Shown here: positions 18,404-29,047 of the stretch, piece by piece
Layout: every line of letters begins with the position of its first letter
How positions within the stretch are numbered: position 1 is the stretch's first letter
From: Arenimonas daejeonensis
GTDB lineage: Bacteria > Pseudomonadota > Gammaproteobacteria > Xanthomonadales > Xanthomonadaceae
Length of the DNA: 64,000 nt
Assembly (NCBI RefSeq): GCF_007993735.1
Contig: NZ_CP042453.1
Coordinates: 1,488,001 to 1,552,000 of the forward strand
Direction of reading: 5' to 3'
Notes under the pieces: model-generated
The model's input: only the letters and a program-made list of their open reading frames with translations
Databases searched by the model: none
What the model was told of the DNA's origin: nothing
Translations under genes and position numbers: made by a program

Positions 18404-19406
18404 TCAGATCCATTTGGCGCGGCGCAGCACGATGAAAAGGCCGCCGACCACCGCCGCCGTGGCGCCGACCAGGATCCAGTAGCTGTAGCGGCCGCCCAGT
18501 TCCGGCATGTGCGCCCGAAGTTCATGCCGTACCAGCTGGCGATCAGGGTCGGCGCCGCCAGCAGGCCGGCCCAGCCGGCCAGGCGCTTGACCACTTCGCC
18601 TGGGCCACGGTGACCAGGGCCAGGTTCACCGACATCGCCGCGGTCAGCATTTCGCGCAGCGTGTCCACGGCGTCGTTGACGCGCAGGGTGTGGTCGAACA
18701 CGTCGCGGAAGTACAGCCGCATCTCCTCGCCCACCAGCTGGGTGTGCACACGCGTGAGCTGGCCGGTGATGTCCTGCAGCGGCGCCACGGCCAGGCGCAT
18801 GCGGGTGAGTTCGCGCTTGAGGTCGTAGAGGCGCACCACGGTGTCGCGGCGGAAGGTGTCGGCGAAGATATCCTTCTCGAGCGCGTTGAGCTGGTCTCGG
18901 AACTCGTCGACGATGGGCAGGTAGTTGTCGACGATGTAGTCCAGCACCGCGTACAGGCCGTAGGTCGGGCCGATCGCCAGCAGCTCGTTCTCGCGTTCGG
19001 CGCGGGCGCGCACCGGCGCGTAGGAAAGCGAGGCGCCGTGGCGCAGCGTCATAAGGTAGCGCGGGCCCATGAAGATGTGGGTCTCGCCGAAGGCGATCTT
19101 CTCGTCCACCAGCTGGGCGGTGTGCGCGACGATGAACAGCGAGTCGCTGTAGGCCTCGATCTTCGGGCGCTGGTGCGCGTTGCGGGCGTCCTCGACCGCC
19201 AGGTCGTGCAGGCAGAACTCCTCCTGCAGCTTGTCCAGCAGCTGGTCCTCGGGATTGAACAGGCCGACCCAGACGAAGCTGCCGTCGTCCACCGCCAGCA
19301 CGTCGCTGATGTCGTCCAGGCCGATGTCGCGGCGGCTGCCGTCGCGGGCATAGGCCACGCAGTTGACGACGCAGGCGGGGGTTTGCGGCGGGGCGGTGTC
19401 GTTCAT
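18404..19406 (-). CDS. corA: CorA-family magnesium/cobalt transporter (two frame disruptions)
   Basis: A CorA-type channel: a large cytoplasmic N-terminal domain (ALAVEDARNAHQRPKIEAYSD; HIFMGPRYLMTLRHG), a long stalk helix, and two C-terminal membrane helices flanking the YGMNF selectivity motif, ending RRAKWI. Two indels lie in the C-terminus. Near 18600, GCCCTGGG is read as GCCTGGG, breaking VTVAQGEVVKRL. Near 18510, a base is lost just after GMNF. Corrected length is about 334 residues. Because the GMN pore helices are conserved on both sides, sequence error is more likely than loss of function. Confidence 0.9.
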
Positions 19407-19445
19407 GCCGGCATCATCGGCCCGCGGGCCGATGCCGGCAAGCGA

Positions 19446-20665
19446 TCAGCGTTTGGGCGCGAAGGCGCGCAGCAGGGCCCAGTGCAGGGGCAGCAACAGC
19501 AGAACCCATTCCACGTTCTGCTGCGGCCGGAACGGCAGGAACTTCAGGAAGCCGGCCAGCGCGGCGCAGGCGGCCACCGCCACCAGCAGGGCGCGGAAAC
19601 GCGGCGAGGGTTCGCGGCCACGCAGCGCCGCCCAGCCGCCGGGCAGCAGGAGCAGGCACAGCGGGCTGAGCAGCAGCAGGTTTTCGTTGCCGTGGCCGGC
19701 GACATGGGCGCTGCCGAACCAGATGAACAACATCAGCGCGCCGGCCAGGCCGGCCACCGTCCAGAACCCGAGCGCTGCGCCGGCCAGCAGCCGAGGCCTG
19801 CGGCGTCCGGCCCACAGCGCCAGCCCGGCCAGCACCAGGCCGCCGACGAACGCGGCTCCCCGCCATTGCGGCGCTTCCGCCGGCGGCTGGCCGATGCGGT
19901 GCGGGAGCAGGGGTTCTTCCGACAGCACCAGCGGGCGGCCGTCGGGCAGTTTCACTTCACGCAGCGCGTCCGCAGGCGCATCGGGATGAAGGATTCCTCC
20001 CAGCGCGAGAGGGGTTTGTCGGCGTAGTCGGACAGGCCCACGTGGAAACCGATCGCCATCCACGGCGCGGGCGCCGCCAGGCGCACCGACTCGCTGCGGT
20101 AGGTGTTGCCCTGGGAGCGGCCGCTGAGCTGGGATTTCAGGGTACCGCCGAGCGCGGTGTCGATGGCGTCGCGGACCTTGGTCGAGCAGTTGCTGGTGTA
20201 GTAGTCGTAGCGATAGCGGGCGTTTTCGCCGCGGGCGTTGGCGTCCAGCGCCGCCGCCATCGCGGCGACCTGCTCCGGCGTCAGGTCCAGCCATTGCACC
20301 GCGGCGCCGCGGCCGAGCTCGCGGTATCGCGCCAGGTCGCGGTGCAACGGCAGCGCCACCAGCCAGTACTGCATGTCGCCGTGCACGAAGTTGCCGAAGA
20401 AGTTCGGCTCGTCCAGGTCGAAGTAGCCGAAGTTGTAGGCGACCGGTTCGCTGCCGTCCTGCGCGTCGACGACGATGGCGTTGTGGCCGAAACGTTCGAA
20501 GAAGATCTCGCCCGGTTCCATCGTCACGACGCCGATGCGCGGCGCCGGCATCGTTGCGACCGCAGGCGCCGTCGGGGCAGGCGCCGGAGCCTGGGCCGCC
20601 GCGGTTCCGGCGACGGCCAGCAGGCATCCGGCCAGCAGTGCCCGCAGCCTATTCCGCAGGGGCAT
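19446..20665 (-). CDS. DUF4105 (Lnb N-terminal domain-like) envelope protein (one frame disruption)
   Basis: A signal peptide (ALLAGCLLAVAGTAAAQ) is followed by a DUF4105 domain with FFERFGHNAIVV, NFGYFDLDEPNFFGNF and DYYTSNCSTKVRDAI. The Cys and His of these motifs suggest a thiol hydrolase-like fold, with no proven substrate. The C-terminal third holds about four membrane helices. One base is lost near 19979 (CCTGGCGG read as CCTGCGG on the coding strand), between IPMRL and ADALREVKLPDG. Corrected length is about 406 residues. The start overlaps the corC end by 17 bases, placing it where lnt often sits in other gammaproteobacteria. Confidence 0.82.
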
Positions 20666-21500
20666 GCACGCTGACCACGAAGGTGTGCACCCGGCGCCGG
20701 TCGGCGCGGCCGACCCGGAAGTGGAAGCGGCCCAGGGCCAGTTCCTCGCCCGCCTCGGGCAGGTGGCCGATGGCGGCGGTGACCAGGCCGCCGATGGTGT
20801 CGTATTCGTCGTCGTCGAAGTCGGCGCCGAACTGTTCGTTGAAGTCCGAGATCGGCGTCAGGGCGTCGACCATGAACTGGCCGTCGGCCTGGGCCGCGAT
20901 CAGGTTGGCCTCGTCGGCGTCGTCGTGTTCGTCGTCGATCTCGCCGACGATCTCCTCCAGCACGTCCTCGATGGTGACCAGGCCGGCGACGCCGCCGTGT
21001 TCGTCCACCACGATGGCCATGTGGTTGCGCGACAGGCGGAATTCCTTCAGCAGCACGTTCAGGCGCTTGGATTCCGGGATCAGCACGGCCGGGCGCAGCA
21101 GTTCGCGCACGCTGCCGGGACCGTCGTCGGCGACCATGCCGCGCAGCAGGTCCTTGGCCAGCAGGATGCCCAGGATCTCGTCGCGGTCCTCGCCGTGCAC
21201 CGGGAAGCGGGAATGGCCGGATTCGACCACCATCTTCATCAGGTCCAGGAACTTCGCCTCGATGGGCAGGGACACCATCTGCGAGCGGGGGATCATGATG
21301 TCGCCGACCTGCTGTTCGGACACCGACAGGGCGCCTTCGAGCATCTTCAGCGTGTCGGGGCCGAGCAGGCCGTTGGCCTGGGCGTCGCGGAGGATCTCCA
21401 CGAGGTCGGCGCGGGTCTGGGGTTCGCCGGAAAAGGCCAGGCTCAGGCGTTCAAGCCAGGAGCGGCGTTCCGGCGCGGTACTAGGGGAATCCTCGGACAT
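20649..21500 (-). CDS. corC: CorC/HlyC-family CBS-domain protein (YbeX)
   Basis: A 283-residue soluble protein starting MSEDSPSTAPERRSWLERL. It carries a pair of CBS domains (about 65-190: VGDIMIPRSQMVSL; EILGILLAKDLL; MAIVVDEHGGVAGLVTIEDVLEEIVGEI) and a C-terminal CorC_HlyC domain (FMVDALTPISDFNEQFG; DYDTIGG-type DEYDTIGGLV). It is associated with Mg/Co efflux and ribosome homeostasis. Downstream of ybeY in the ybeZYX order. A 60-base perfect palindrome separates it from ybeY. Confidence 0.93.
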   Translation of the reverse strand: MSEDSPSTAPERRSWLERLSLAFSGEPQTRADLVEILRDAQANGLLGPDTLKMLEGALSVSEQQVGDIMIPRSQMVSLPIEAKFLDLMKMVVESGHSRFPVHGEDRDEILGILLAKDLLRGMVADDGPGSVRELLRPAVLIPESKRLNVLLKEFRLSRNHMAIVVDEHGGVAGLVTIEDVLEEIVGEIDDEHDDADEANLIAAQADGQFMVDALTPISDFNEQFGADFDDDEYDTIGGLVTAAIGHLPEAGEELALGRFHFRVGRADRRRVHTFVVSVHAPAE

Positions 21501-21577
21501 CTCGGGTGGGGCAGGCGCCGCGGGGGCGGGACGGATGAGTGTAACCGGGAACCGCGACCGGTTCATTTTCCTCGATT

Positions 21578-21637
21578 CAGGTTCATTTTCTTTCTGGCTG
21601 AGACAGACCTGTCTCAGCCAGAAAGAAAATGAACCTG
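21578..21637. repeat. Perfect 60-bp palindrome (29-bp arms, 2-bp loop)
   Basis: CAGGTTCATTTTCTTTCTGG and the next nine bases are repeated exactly as reverse complement after the dinucleotide AC. It is much richer in A/T than its surroundings. Part of it (GGTTCATTTTC) is also repeated directly 19 bases to the left. It sits in the ybeY-corC gap and would form a very long RNA hairpin in the transcript. It could be a mobile palindromic element, a transposon-end remnant or an assembly fold-back; see findings. Confidence 0.9.
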
Positions 21638-21652
21638 GATCGGCTTGTTCAG

Positions 21653-22114
21653 TTAGTAGGGGTCGGGGAGGCCGAGGGTGGCGAGGATCTCGCGCTCCAT
21701 CTGCTCCATGGCCTCGGCTTCGCGTTCGTCCTCGTGGTCCAGGCCCAGCAGGTGCAGGACGCCGTGGATGGTGAGGTGGGCGTAGTGGGCCAGGACGGGT
21801 TTGCCCTGTTCGGCGGCCTCGCGGGCCACCACCGGGGCGCAGATCACCAGGTCGCCCAGCAGGGGCAGGGTGACGCCCTCGGGCAGGTCGACCGGGAAAC
21901 TGAGCACGTTGGTGGCGTAGTCCTTGCCGCGGTAGTGCCGGTTCAGGGCCCGGCCTTCCTTGGTGTCCACCAGGCGGATGGCCAGGTCGGCCCGGCGGAT
22001 CCGGCCCTGCGCGGCGGCCGCGGCCCATTTCCGGAAACTGGAGGCGCTGGGCAGGCCCTTGCGGGGCAGGCCGAAACTCACGCAGACATCGAGCTGCACC
22101 GGACCCTTGGTCAT
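21653..22114 (-). CDS. ybeY: Endoribonuclease YbeY
   Basis: A 153-residue UPF0054 metalloprotein for 16S rRNA 3' maturation and ribosome quality control. The Zn motif [15 protein letters not shown] gives H-x3-H-x5-H. The ATNVLSFP segment is also typical. The start overlaps the ybeZ stop by four bases. Canonical miaB-ybeZ-ybeY-corC order. Confidence 0.97.
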   Translation of the reverse strand: MTKGPVQLDVCVSFGLPRKGLPSASSFRKWAAAAAQGRIRRADLAIRLVDTKEGRALNRHYRGKDYATNVLSFPVDLPEGVTLPLLGDLVICAPVVAREAAEQGKPVLAHYAHLTIHGVLHLLGLDHEDEREAEAMEQMEREILATLGLPDPY

Positions 22115-23082
22115 TCCTGCGACTCCTTGCCGTCGCGGGCATCGTAGGCCCGGACGATGCGTGCCACCAGCGGGTGCCGCACCACGTCGTGGGCGGTGAA
22201 GAAGGTGAAACTGATGCCTTCGACGCCGCGCAGCACGTCGATGGCGTCGCGCAGGCCGGACTTCTGGTGCTTGGGCAGGTCGATCTGGCTCAGGTCGCCG
22301 GTGACCACCGCGGTGCTGCCGAAGCCGATGCGGGTCAGGAACATCTTCATCTGCTCGACCGTCGTGTTCTGGGCCTCGTCCAGGATCACGAAGGCGTCGT
22401 TGAGCGTGCGGCCGCGCATGTAGGCCAGCGGCGCGATCTCGATGACGTTGCGTTCGAGCAGCTTGGCGACCTTCTCGACCCCGAGCATCTCGTACAGCGC
22501 GTCGTACAGTGGGCGCAGGTAGGGGTCGACCTTCTGGCTCAGGTCGCCGGGCAGGAAGCCGAGTTTTTCGCCGGCCTCGACCGCCGGGCGCACCAGCAGC
22601 AGGCGCTGCACGCGGCTTTCGTTCAGCGCTTCCACGGCCATCGCGACGGCGAGGAAGGTCTTGCCGGTGCCGGCCGGGCCGATGCCGAAGTTGATGTCGT
22701 GGGTGGCGATCGCGTGCAGGTATTTCGACTGGTTGGCGCCGCGTCCGCGCACGGTGCCGCGCTTGACCCGGATCGCCACTTCCTGCGGTTCGAAGCCTTC
22801 GCCCAGGCGTTCGAGGTTGGCGGCGCCCAGGCGGGTGTGGATCTTGTGCGGGTCCAGCACTTCGCGTTCGGCTTCGGCGTACAGCGAACGCAGCACCTTC
22901 TCGGCGGCGTCGGCCGCCTTGGCGTCGCCGGTGACGCGGAACACGTGGCCGCGATTGGCGATCTCGACGCCCAGGCGCAGCTCGAGCTGGCGCAGGTGTT
23001 CGTCGAAGGGGCCGGCCAGGTTGGCCAGCCGCTCGTTGTCTTCGGGCTCGAGCACGAAGTCGCGCTGCGCGGGTTTGCTCAT
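22111..23082 (-). CDS. ybeZ: PhoH-like ATPase YbeZ
   Basis: A 323-residue PhoH-family NTPase. The KH-like N-terminal region (about 30-110) is followed by Walker [13 protein letters not shown], Walker [12 protein letters not shown], the sensor-like [12 protein letters not shown] and RHPLVARIV. It works with YbeY in rRNA processing. Its start overlaps the miaB stop by four bases. Confidence 0.96.
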   Translation of the reverse strand: MSKPAQRDFVLEPEDNERLANLAGPFDEHLRQLELRLGVEIANRGHVFRVTGDAKAADAAEKVLRSLYAEAEREVLDPHKIHTRLGAANLERLGEGFEPQEVAIRVKRGTVRGRGANQSKYLHAIATHDINFGIGPAGTGKTFLAVAMAVEALNESRVQRLLLVRPAVEAGEKLGFLPGDLSQKVDPYLRPLYDALYEMLGVEKVAKLLERNVIEIAPLAYMRGRTLNDAFVILDEAQNTTVEQMKMFLTRIGFGSTAVVTGDLSQIDLPKHQKSGLRDAIDVLRGVEGISFTFFTAHDVVRHPLVARIVRAYDARDGKESQE

Positions 23083-24437
23083 GCGTCGGCGACCTCGGCG
23101 AGGAGGATCTCGCCGCGCAGGGAGTTGGTGCGGGCCTCGGTGATGCGCACGTCCACGAACTGGCCGACCAGGCGCTTGTTGCCCGGGAAATTCACGCTGC
23201 GCATGTTTTCGGTCTTGCCGGTCAGTTCATCCGGGTCCTTGGCGCTGGGGCCTTCGACCAGGATGCGTTCGATGCCGCCGACCATGGCCTCGGAAATCCT
23301 GCGCGCGTTGGCATTGATCTGCGCCTGCAGCCGCTGCAGCCGCGCGCTGGCCACGTCGGCCGGCACTTCGTCGTGCAGGTTGGCGGCCGGCGTGCCGGGG
23401 CGGCGCGAATAGGCGAAGGAATAGCTCTGGTCGAAGCCGACGTCCTCGATCAGCTTCAGCGTGGCCTCGAAGTCGCGCTCGGTCTCGCCGGGGAAGCCGA
23501 CGATGAAGTCCGAGCTGATCACGATGCCGGGTTTTGCCTCGCGCAACCTGCGGATCTTCGCCTTGTACTCGAGCGCGGTGTGGCCGCGCTTCATCGCCGC
23601 CAGGATCCGGTCCGAACCCGACTGCACCGGCAGGTGCAGGTAGCTGGCCAGCTGCGGCACGTCGCGGTGCGCCTCGATCAGCGCGTCGCTGAACTCGACC
23701 GGATGCGAGGTGGTGTAGCGGATGCGCCCGACGCCTTCGATGCTGGCGATCGCGCGCACCAGCAGCGCCAGGTCGGCGGTGTCGCCGGTGGCGGTGGGGC
23801 CGCGGTAGGCGTTGACGTTCTGGCCCAGCAGGTGGATCTCGCGCACGCCCTGGGCGGCCAGCTGGGCCACTTCCAGCAGCACGTCGTCGAACGGCCGGCT
23901 GACTTCCTCGCCGCGGGTGTAGGGCACCACGCAGAACGAGCAGTATTTGCTGCAGCCCTCGATGATCGAGACGTAGGCGCTGGGGCCTTCGGCGCGCGGT
24001 TCGGGCAGGCGGTCGAACTTCTCGACCTCGGGGAAGCTGATGTCCACCTGCGGCCGGCCGGTGTCGCGGCGGGCGTCGATCATGCCGGGCAGGCGGTGCA
24101 GGGTCTGCGGGCCGAACACCAGGTCCACGTAGGGCGCACGCTTGAGGATGGCGTCGCCTTCCTGGCTGGCCACGCAGCCGCCGACGCCGATCAGCACCGG
24201 TTTGCCGTCCTTGTATTTCTTCCAGCGGCCCAGCCGGGAGAACACCTTTTCCTGGGCCTTCTCGCGGATCGAGCAGGTGTTGACCAGGATGACGTCGGCC
24301 TCGGCCTCGTCGCTGGTCAGCTCCAGGCCGTGTTCGACGGCGAGCACGTCGGCCATCTTGGCCGAGTCGTACTCGTTCATCTGGCAGCCGTGGGTTTCGA
24401 TGAAGAGCTTGCCCCTGGGGGGCGAGTTCACGGGCAT
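23079..24437 (-). CDS. miaB: tRNA-2-methylthio-N6-isopentenyladenosine synthase MiaB
   Basis: A 452-residue radical-SAM methylthiotransferase acting on i6A37 of tRNA. The N-terminal UPF0004 domain holds three cluster Cys ([28 protein letters not shown]). The radical-SAM motif is [12 protein letters not shown]. The C-terminal TRAM domain is around 385-450. Start [10 protein letters not shown] at 24437; a longer upstream frame lacks family similarity. Confidence 0.97.
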   Translation of the reverse strand: MPVNSPPRGKLFIETHGCQMNEYDSAKMADVLAVEHGLELTSDEAEADVILVNTCSIREKAQEKVFSRLGRWKKYKDGKPVLIGVGGCVASQEGDAILKRAPYVDLVFGPQTLHRLPGMIDARRDTGRPQVDISFPEVEKFDRLPEPRAEGPSAYVSIIEGCSKYCSFCVVPYTRGEEVSRPFDDVLLEVAQLAAQGVREIHLLGQNVNAYRGPTATGDTADLALLVRAIASIEGVGRIRYTTSHPVEFSDALIEAHRDVPQLASYLHLPVQSGSDRILAAMKRGHTALEYKAKIRRLREAKPGIVISSDFIVGFPGETERDFEATLKLIEDVGFDQSYSFAYSRRPGTPAANLHDEVPADVASARLQRLQAQINANARRISEAMVGGIERILVEGPSAKDPDELTGKTENMRSVNFPGNKRLVGQFVDVRITEARTNSLRGEILLAEVADA

Positions 24438-24590
24438 GGCGGCGGTTAATCCGTTCCGTGTGGGGGCGGTATTGTAGCGTGGGCCCGGTGCCCGGACCGC
24501 CGGTCCGGCCTGTCCGAAAGCGCCCGGGGCCGCCGTTTCCAAGGGTCAGGCCCTTGGCAACCGCCCGGCCATGGAGTAAACCTCGCGCCG

Positions 24591-25478
24591 ATGAGCCCCT
24601 GCCGCCCGCTGATGCTGGTCTGCCTGTTCCTCGCCGCCGCCCCGGCCGGGGCCGGCACGCTGTATCGCTGCACCGGTGCCGACGGCATCCCGAACTATTC
24701 CGGCAAGCGTGTGCCTGGTGCGCACTGCACGGTGGCCTCGACCTACAGCGCGGCCGATTCCCGGCCCAAAGGCCCGGCACCGGCCCCGAGCGCCGCCAGC
24801 GGGTCCGGGTCCGGCAGCCAGCCCACCCCGAATCCCGCGGCCCGGGTCGAATTCCGGACCGCGGCCCCCGGCCAGGTCCTGGCGGCGGCCCCGAAGGCCG
24901 GCGGCGCCCGGGTCACCCGCGGCGCGATCTACAAGTACGAGCGCGACGGCGTGGTGCACTACACCAATGTCCGGCCGCCGGGCGCCACGGCGGCGCAGAT
25001 GCTCTTCAGCTACATCGAGACCTGCTACGCCTGCGGCATCCTGCCCGGCGTGGACTTCGGCACCGTGCGGCTGAACATGGACGCCTACGCCGCCGAAGTC
25101 CGGGCCGCGGCCCGGGAGTTCGGGGTGGACGAGGCCGTGGTGCGCGCCATCATCCATGCCGAATCGGCGTTCCGTCCGAACGCGGTCTCGCATGCCGGGG
25201 CCCAGGGGCTGATGCAGCTGATTCCCGCCACCGCCAGCCGTTTCGGGGTCAACGACGTGTTCGACCCGGGGCAGAACATCCGCGGCGGCGTGCAGTACCT
25301 GGCCTGGCTGCTCAATCGCTACAACCAGGACCTGACCCTGGCCGCCGCCGGCTACAACGCCGGTGAAGGCGCGGTGGACCGGCATGGCGGCGTGCCGCCG
25401 TATGCCGAAACCCAGCGCTATGTCCAGCGTGTCGGCCAGCTGGCCGAACGGTATCGCGGGGCACTGGCCGCGAACTGA
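24591..25478 (+). CDS. Secreted lytic transglycosylase (SLT domain)
   Basis: A 295-residue exported protein. A signal peptide (about 1-20) is followed by a DUF4124-like segment (LYRCTGADGIPNYSGKRV), a Pro/Ala/Ser linker (60-95), a second Tyr-rich segment (GAIYKYERDGVVHYTNVRP) and a C-terminal SLT domain. The catalytic Glu is in IIHAESAFRPNAVSHAGAQGLMQLIP, followed by GVQYLAWLL and AAAGYNAGEGAV. It cleaves peptidoglycan glycan strands. Single gene, divergent from miaB. Confidence 0.92.
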   Translation: MSPCRPLMLVCLFLAAAPAGAGTLYRCTGADGIPNYSGKRVPGAHCTVASTYSAADSRPKGPAPAPSAASGSGSGSQPTPNPAARVEFRTAAPGQVLAAAPKAGGARVTRGAIYKYERDGVVHYTNVRPPGATAAQMLFSYIETCYACGILPGVDFGTVRLNMDAYAAEVRAAAREFGVDEAVVRAIIHAESAFRPNAVSHAGAQGLMQLIPATASRFGVNDVFDPGQNIRGGVQYLAWLLNRYNQDLTLAAAGYNAGEGAVDRHGGVPPYAETQRYVQRVGQLAERYRGALAAN

Positions 25479-25526
25479 GGCCTTCACGGCCGCTGGCACC
25501 GCCGGTCCGGCGTCTGCCCGTCGCCG

Positions 25527-25556
25527 TTGTGAGCCCTGCGCTCCCTCCGCTACAAT
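25527..25556 (+). promoter_or_regulatory. Probable sigma-70 promoter of petABC
   Basis: TTGTGA at 25527-25532 and TACAAT at 25551-25556 are separated by 18 bases, about 75 bases before the petA ATG. The -10 is close to consensus. Confidence 0.6.
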
Positions 25557-25630
25557 TGCGCGTCTTTGCGGGGCCCCTCTGGCTCCGCAGCTCGTTTTTC
25601 AGCCACTTAGCAAGATTTTCGGAGAGCCGG

Positions 25631-26233
25631 ATGGCTAACGAAGGGGTCAATTCAGGTCGCCGCCGCTTCCTGACCGCCACCACCGCCGTGGTTGGCGCGG
25701 TTGGTGTCGCAGGTGCCGCGGTGCCTTTCATCAGTTATGGAAGCCCAGTGCACGGGCCCAGGTGGCCGGTGCGCCGGTCGAAGTCGACATCAGCAAGATC
25801 GATCTCGAGCCGGGCATGCGCATGATCGTGCAGTGGCGCGGCAAGCCGGTCTGGATCTTCCGCCGTACGCCGGAACAGCTGGCGGCCCTGCCGGGCCTCA
25901 ACGATCGCCTTCGCGATCCGGCGTCCGAAAACGCCGACCAGACCCCGGCCTTCGCCAAGAACGAAACCCGTTCGCTCAAGCCCGACCTGGCCGTGATCGT
26001 CGGCATCTGCACCCACCTGGGCTGCTCGCCCAGCTATGTGCCGGAACTGCAGCCGCAGGCTTTCGACTCCGAGTGGGCGGGCGGTTTCTACTGCCCCTGC
26101 CACAACTCGCGCTTCGACCTGGCCGGCCGTGTGTTGGGGCGTGCCCGCACCGTCGAACCTCGAGGTGCCGCCGTACCACTTCGTTGACGACAACCACCTC
26201 GTCGTGGGCGTCGCCCCTGAAGGAGCCGCGTAA
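25631..26233 (+). CDS. petA: Ubiquinol-cytochrome c reductase, Rieske iron-sulfur subunit (two frame disruptions)
   Basis: The Rieske [2Fe-2S] subunit of the bc1 complex. A Tat signal ([15 protein letters not shown]) overlaps the N-terminal membrane helix. The cluster motifs are CTHLGC and CPCHNS (CPCHGS in most homologues). Two breaks are seen. Near 25736, TTATGG probably stands for TTCCTGG, restoring [24 protein letters not shown]. Near 26135, TTGGGGC probably stands for TTCCAGGGC, restoring [20 protein letters not shown]. Corrected length is about 201 residues. The stop overlaps the petB start by one base. Confidence 0.93.
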
Positions 26234-27479
26234 TGGCCAACCTGATCAACCGCACGGTCGAGAACGTCACCGGCTGGTTCACCGACCGCGCCCCGGGCTT
26301 CATGCCGTTCTACAAGAAGCACATGTCGGAGTATTACGCTCCGAAGAACTTCAACCTCTGGTACTACTTCGGTTCGCTGGCCCTGCTGGTGCTGGTCAAC
26401 CAGATCGTCACGGGCATCTTCCTGACGATGCACTACAAGCCGTCCGCCGCCGAAGCCTTCGCCTCGGTCGAGTACATCATGCGCGACGTCGAGTGGGGCT
26501 GGCTGATCCGCTACATGCACAGCACCGGCGCCTCGCTGTTCTTCGTGGTGGTGTACCTGCACATGTTCCGCGGCCTGATCTACGGCTCGTACCAGAAGCC
26601 GCGCGAGCTGGTCTGGGTGCTGGGCATGATGATCTTCCTGGTGCTGATGGCCGAAGCCTTCATGGGCTACGTACTGCCCTGGGGCCAGATGTCGTACTGG
26701 GGCGCGCAGGTGATCATCAACCTGTTCGGCGCCATCCCGTTCATCGGCCCGGACCTGACCGAGTGGATCCGCGGTGACTACCTGGTCGCCGACGCCACCC
26801 TCAACCGCTTCTTCGCCCTGCACGTGATCGCACTGCCGCTGGTGCTGCTGCTGCTGGTCGTGCTGCACCTGGGCGCGCTGCACGAGGTGGGTTCGAACAA
26901 CCCGGAAGGCGTGGACATCAAGAAGGTCAAGGACAAGGAAACCGGCATTCCCAAGGACGGCATCGCCTTCCATCCGTACTACACGGTGAAGGACCTGTTC
27001 GGCGCCGGCTTCTTCCGGTCCTGTTCGCCTTCATCGTGTTCTTCGCCCCGGCGATGGGCGGCTGGTTCCTGGAGTGGGACAACTTCATCAAGGCCGATCC
27101 GCTGGTGACCCCGGCGCACATCAAGCCGGTGTGGTACTTCACGCCCTTCTACGCGATGCTGCGCGCGATCCCCGACAAGCTGTTCGGCGTGATCGTGATG
27201 GGCGGCGCCACCATGATCCTGTTCGCACTGCCGTGGCTGGACCGCTGCAAGGTCAAGTCCATCCGCTACCGGCCGATGCTGCACAAGATCCTGATCGCCA
27301 TCTTCGCGGTGAGCTTCGTGATCCTGGGCTGGCTGGGTGCGCAGTCCGGTTCCGACGCCCAGAAGCTGGTGGCCCAGATCCTGACCACCTACTACTTCGC
27401 CTTCTTCATCCTGATGCCCTTCTGGTCCGCGATGGGCCAGACCAAGGCCGTTCCCGAGCGGGTGCCCGAGCATGACTAA
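26233..27479 (+). CDS. petB: Cytochrome b of the bc1 complex (one frame disruption)
   Basis: Cytochrome b with eight expected membrane helices, two haem-b His pairs, the quinol-site [10 protein letters not shown] motif, a PEW-like [13 protein letters not shown] segment, and C-terminal [22 protein letters not shown] base is lost at 27018, where CTTCCTGGTC is read as CTTCCGGTC, breaking [14 protein letters not shown]. Corrected length is about 415 residues. It overlaps petA by one base and petC by eight. Confidence 0.95.
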
Positions 27480-28210
27480 GCTGCGTCTCTTCGCCCTCCT
27501 GCTGGCCCCTGGTGCCCGCGCTCGGCTTCGCCGCCAGCAGCGGTCCGCTGGAATCCTCGGGCACCGACCTGAGCGACAAGGCCTCGCTGCAGCGTGGCGC
27601 CGGCCTGTTCATGAATTACTGCTCCGGCTGCCATGCCCTGTCCATGCACCGCTATTCGCGGATCGCCTCGGACCTGGGCCTCAGCGAGGAGCTGGTCGAG
27701 CAGCACCTGATCCAGGGTGACGCCAAGATCGGCGAGAACATCAACACCGGCATCGCCGCCGGCGACGGCAATGCCTGGTTCGGCAAGGCCGCCCCGGACC
27801 TGAGCCTGACCGCCCGCGCCAAGCTCGGCGGTCCGGACTGGATCTACAGCTATCTCAAGGGTTTCTACGTCGACGAAAGCCGCCCGCTGGGCTGGAACAA
27901 TACGGTGTTCCCGGGTGCTTCGATGCCGCATGTGCTCTGGGAAATGCAGGGCATCCAGCGCCCGGTCTACGGCGAGTCGCACGAGGGCATGCCGCCCCAC
28001 GTCGAGAAGCTCGAACTGGCCACGCCGGGCCGGCTGGACGCCCGCGAGTACGACCAGGTGGCCCGCGACATCAGCGCCTTCCTGCAGTACGTGGCCGAGC
28101 CGGCGGCGCTCAAGCGCGAGTCGGTGGGTGTGTGGGTGGTGCTGTTCCTGGCCTTCTTCACCTTCATCGCCTACCTGCTCAAGCTCGAGTACTGGCGCGA
28201 CGTGCACTGA
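27472..28210 (+). CDS. petC: Cytochrome c1 (one frame disruption)
   Basis: The membrane-anchored c-type cytochrome of bc1. An N-terminal signal is followed by the haem motif CSGCH (near residue 45), a distal Met in GASMPHVLWEMQG, and a C-terminal anchor helix (VWVVLFLAFFTFIAYLLKLEYW). One extra C is present at 27508 (GCCCTGGTG read as GCCCCTGGTG) inside the signal peptide, LALVPALGFAASSG. Corrected length is about 245 residues. The operon ends at a terminator 20 bases downstream. Confidence 0.95.
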
Positions 28211-28230
28211 TCCTCCGGGAACGTGCCGCC

Positions 28231-28256
28231 AAAGGCCGCCTTCGGGCGGCCTTTTG
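28231..28256 (+). terminator. Rho-independent terminator after petC
   Basis: AAAGGCCGCC, loop TTCG, GGCGGCCTTT, then TTGCG. A strong GC stem with a U-containing tail 20 bases after the petC stop. From here to the sspA start (about 150 bases) I see no gene. Confidence 0.85.
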
Positions 28257-28410
28257 CGTTCCAGGGCGGCGATCGGGGCCGGCTTTGGGGGCGATGTCAC
28301 GGTTCCGGAAGGCCGCCGGCCCCCGGCTTGCGGCGGACGGGCCGTTTCGGGCAGGGTTAGGGCTTCCGACGACCGCCGGCAGGGGCTGGCGGCGCCTTGG
28401 GGGACCCCTG

Positions 28411-29047
28411 ATGGCTGCCAGTCCACGCATCCGCAACGCCCTGACCCTGTTTTCTTCCCGTGATTGTGTCGTCTGCCACCGCGTGCGGCTGGTGCTGGCG
28501 GCCAAGGGCGTCACCTACGAACTGGTGCCGGTGGATCCGGGCAACCCGCCCGAGGACCTGGTGGACCTCAATCCCTACCATTCGGTGCCGACGCTGGTGG
28601 ACCGCGACCTGGTCCTCTACGCGGCTTCGGTGGTGTCCGAATACCTGGACGAGCGTTATCCGCACCCGCCGCTGATGCCGGTGGACCCGCTGTCCCGCGC
28701 CCGCCTGCGCCTGGCCATGCTGCGCCTGGAGCACGAATGGGTGCCGCACGTGCAGGCCATCCAGCACGGCACCAAGGCGCAGGCCGACGCCGGCCGCAAG
28801 CGCCTGAAGGAGCTGCTGCTGGCGGCGCTGCCCTTGTTCAAGGCGTCGAAGTTCTTCCTCAATCCGGAAATGAGCCTGGCCGATTGCGCCATCGCACCGA
28901 TCATCTGGCGGCTGCCGGCCCCTGGGCGTGGTGCTGCCCAAGGAAGCCAAGCCGATCGAGGACTACGGCATGCGGATCTTCCGCAACCCGGCCTACCTGC
29001 GCAGCCTCACGCCGGAAGAAAAGGCCCTGCGCGAGCTGCCTCAATGA
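28411..29047 (+). CDS. sspA: Stringent starvation protein A (one frame disruption)
   Basis: A GST-fold RNA polymerase-associated protein without GST activity. The N-terminal thioredoxin-like half reads TLFSSRDCVVCHRVRLVLAAKG, NPYHSVPTLVDRDLVLY and YLDERYPHPPLMP; the C-terminal half is helical. An extra C at 28921 (GCCCTGGG read as GCCCCTGGG) breaks WRLPALGVVLPKEAKP. Corrected length is about 211 residues. Its stop overlaps the sspB ATG by four bases. petABC-sspAB order is usual in gammaproteobacteria. Confidence 0.94.

Noticed and set aside
19446-20665. Apolipoprotein N-acyltransferase (lnt), expected after corC
   Set aside because: The protein has a signal peptide and DUF4105 motifs, not the nitrilase-fold Glu-Lys-Cys motifs of Lnt.
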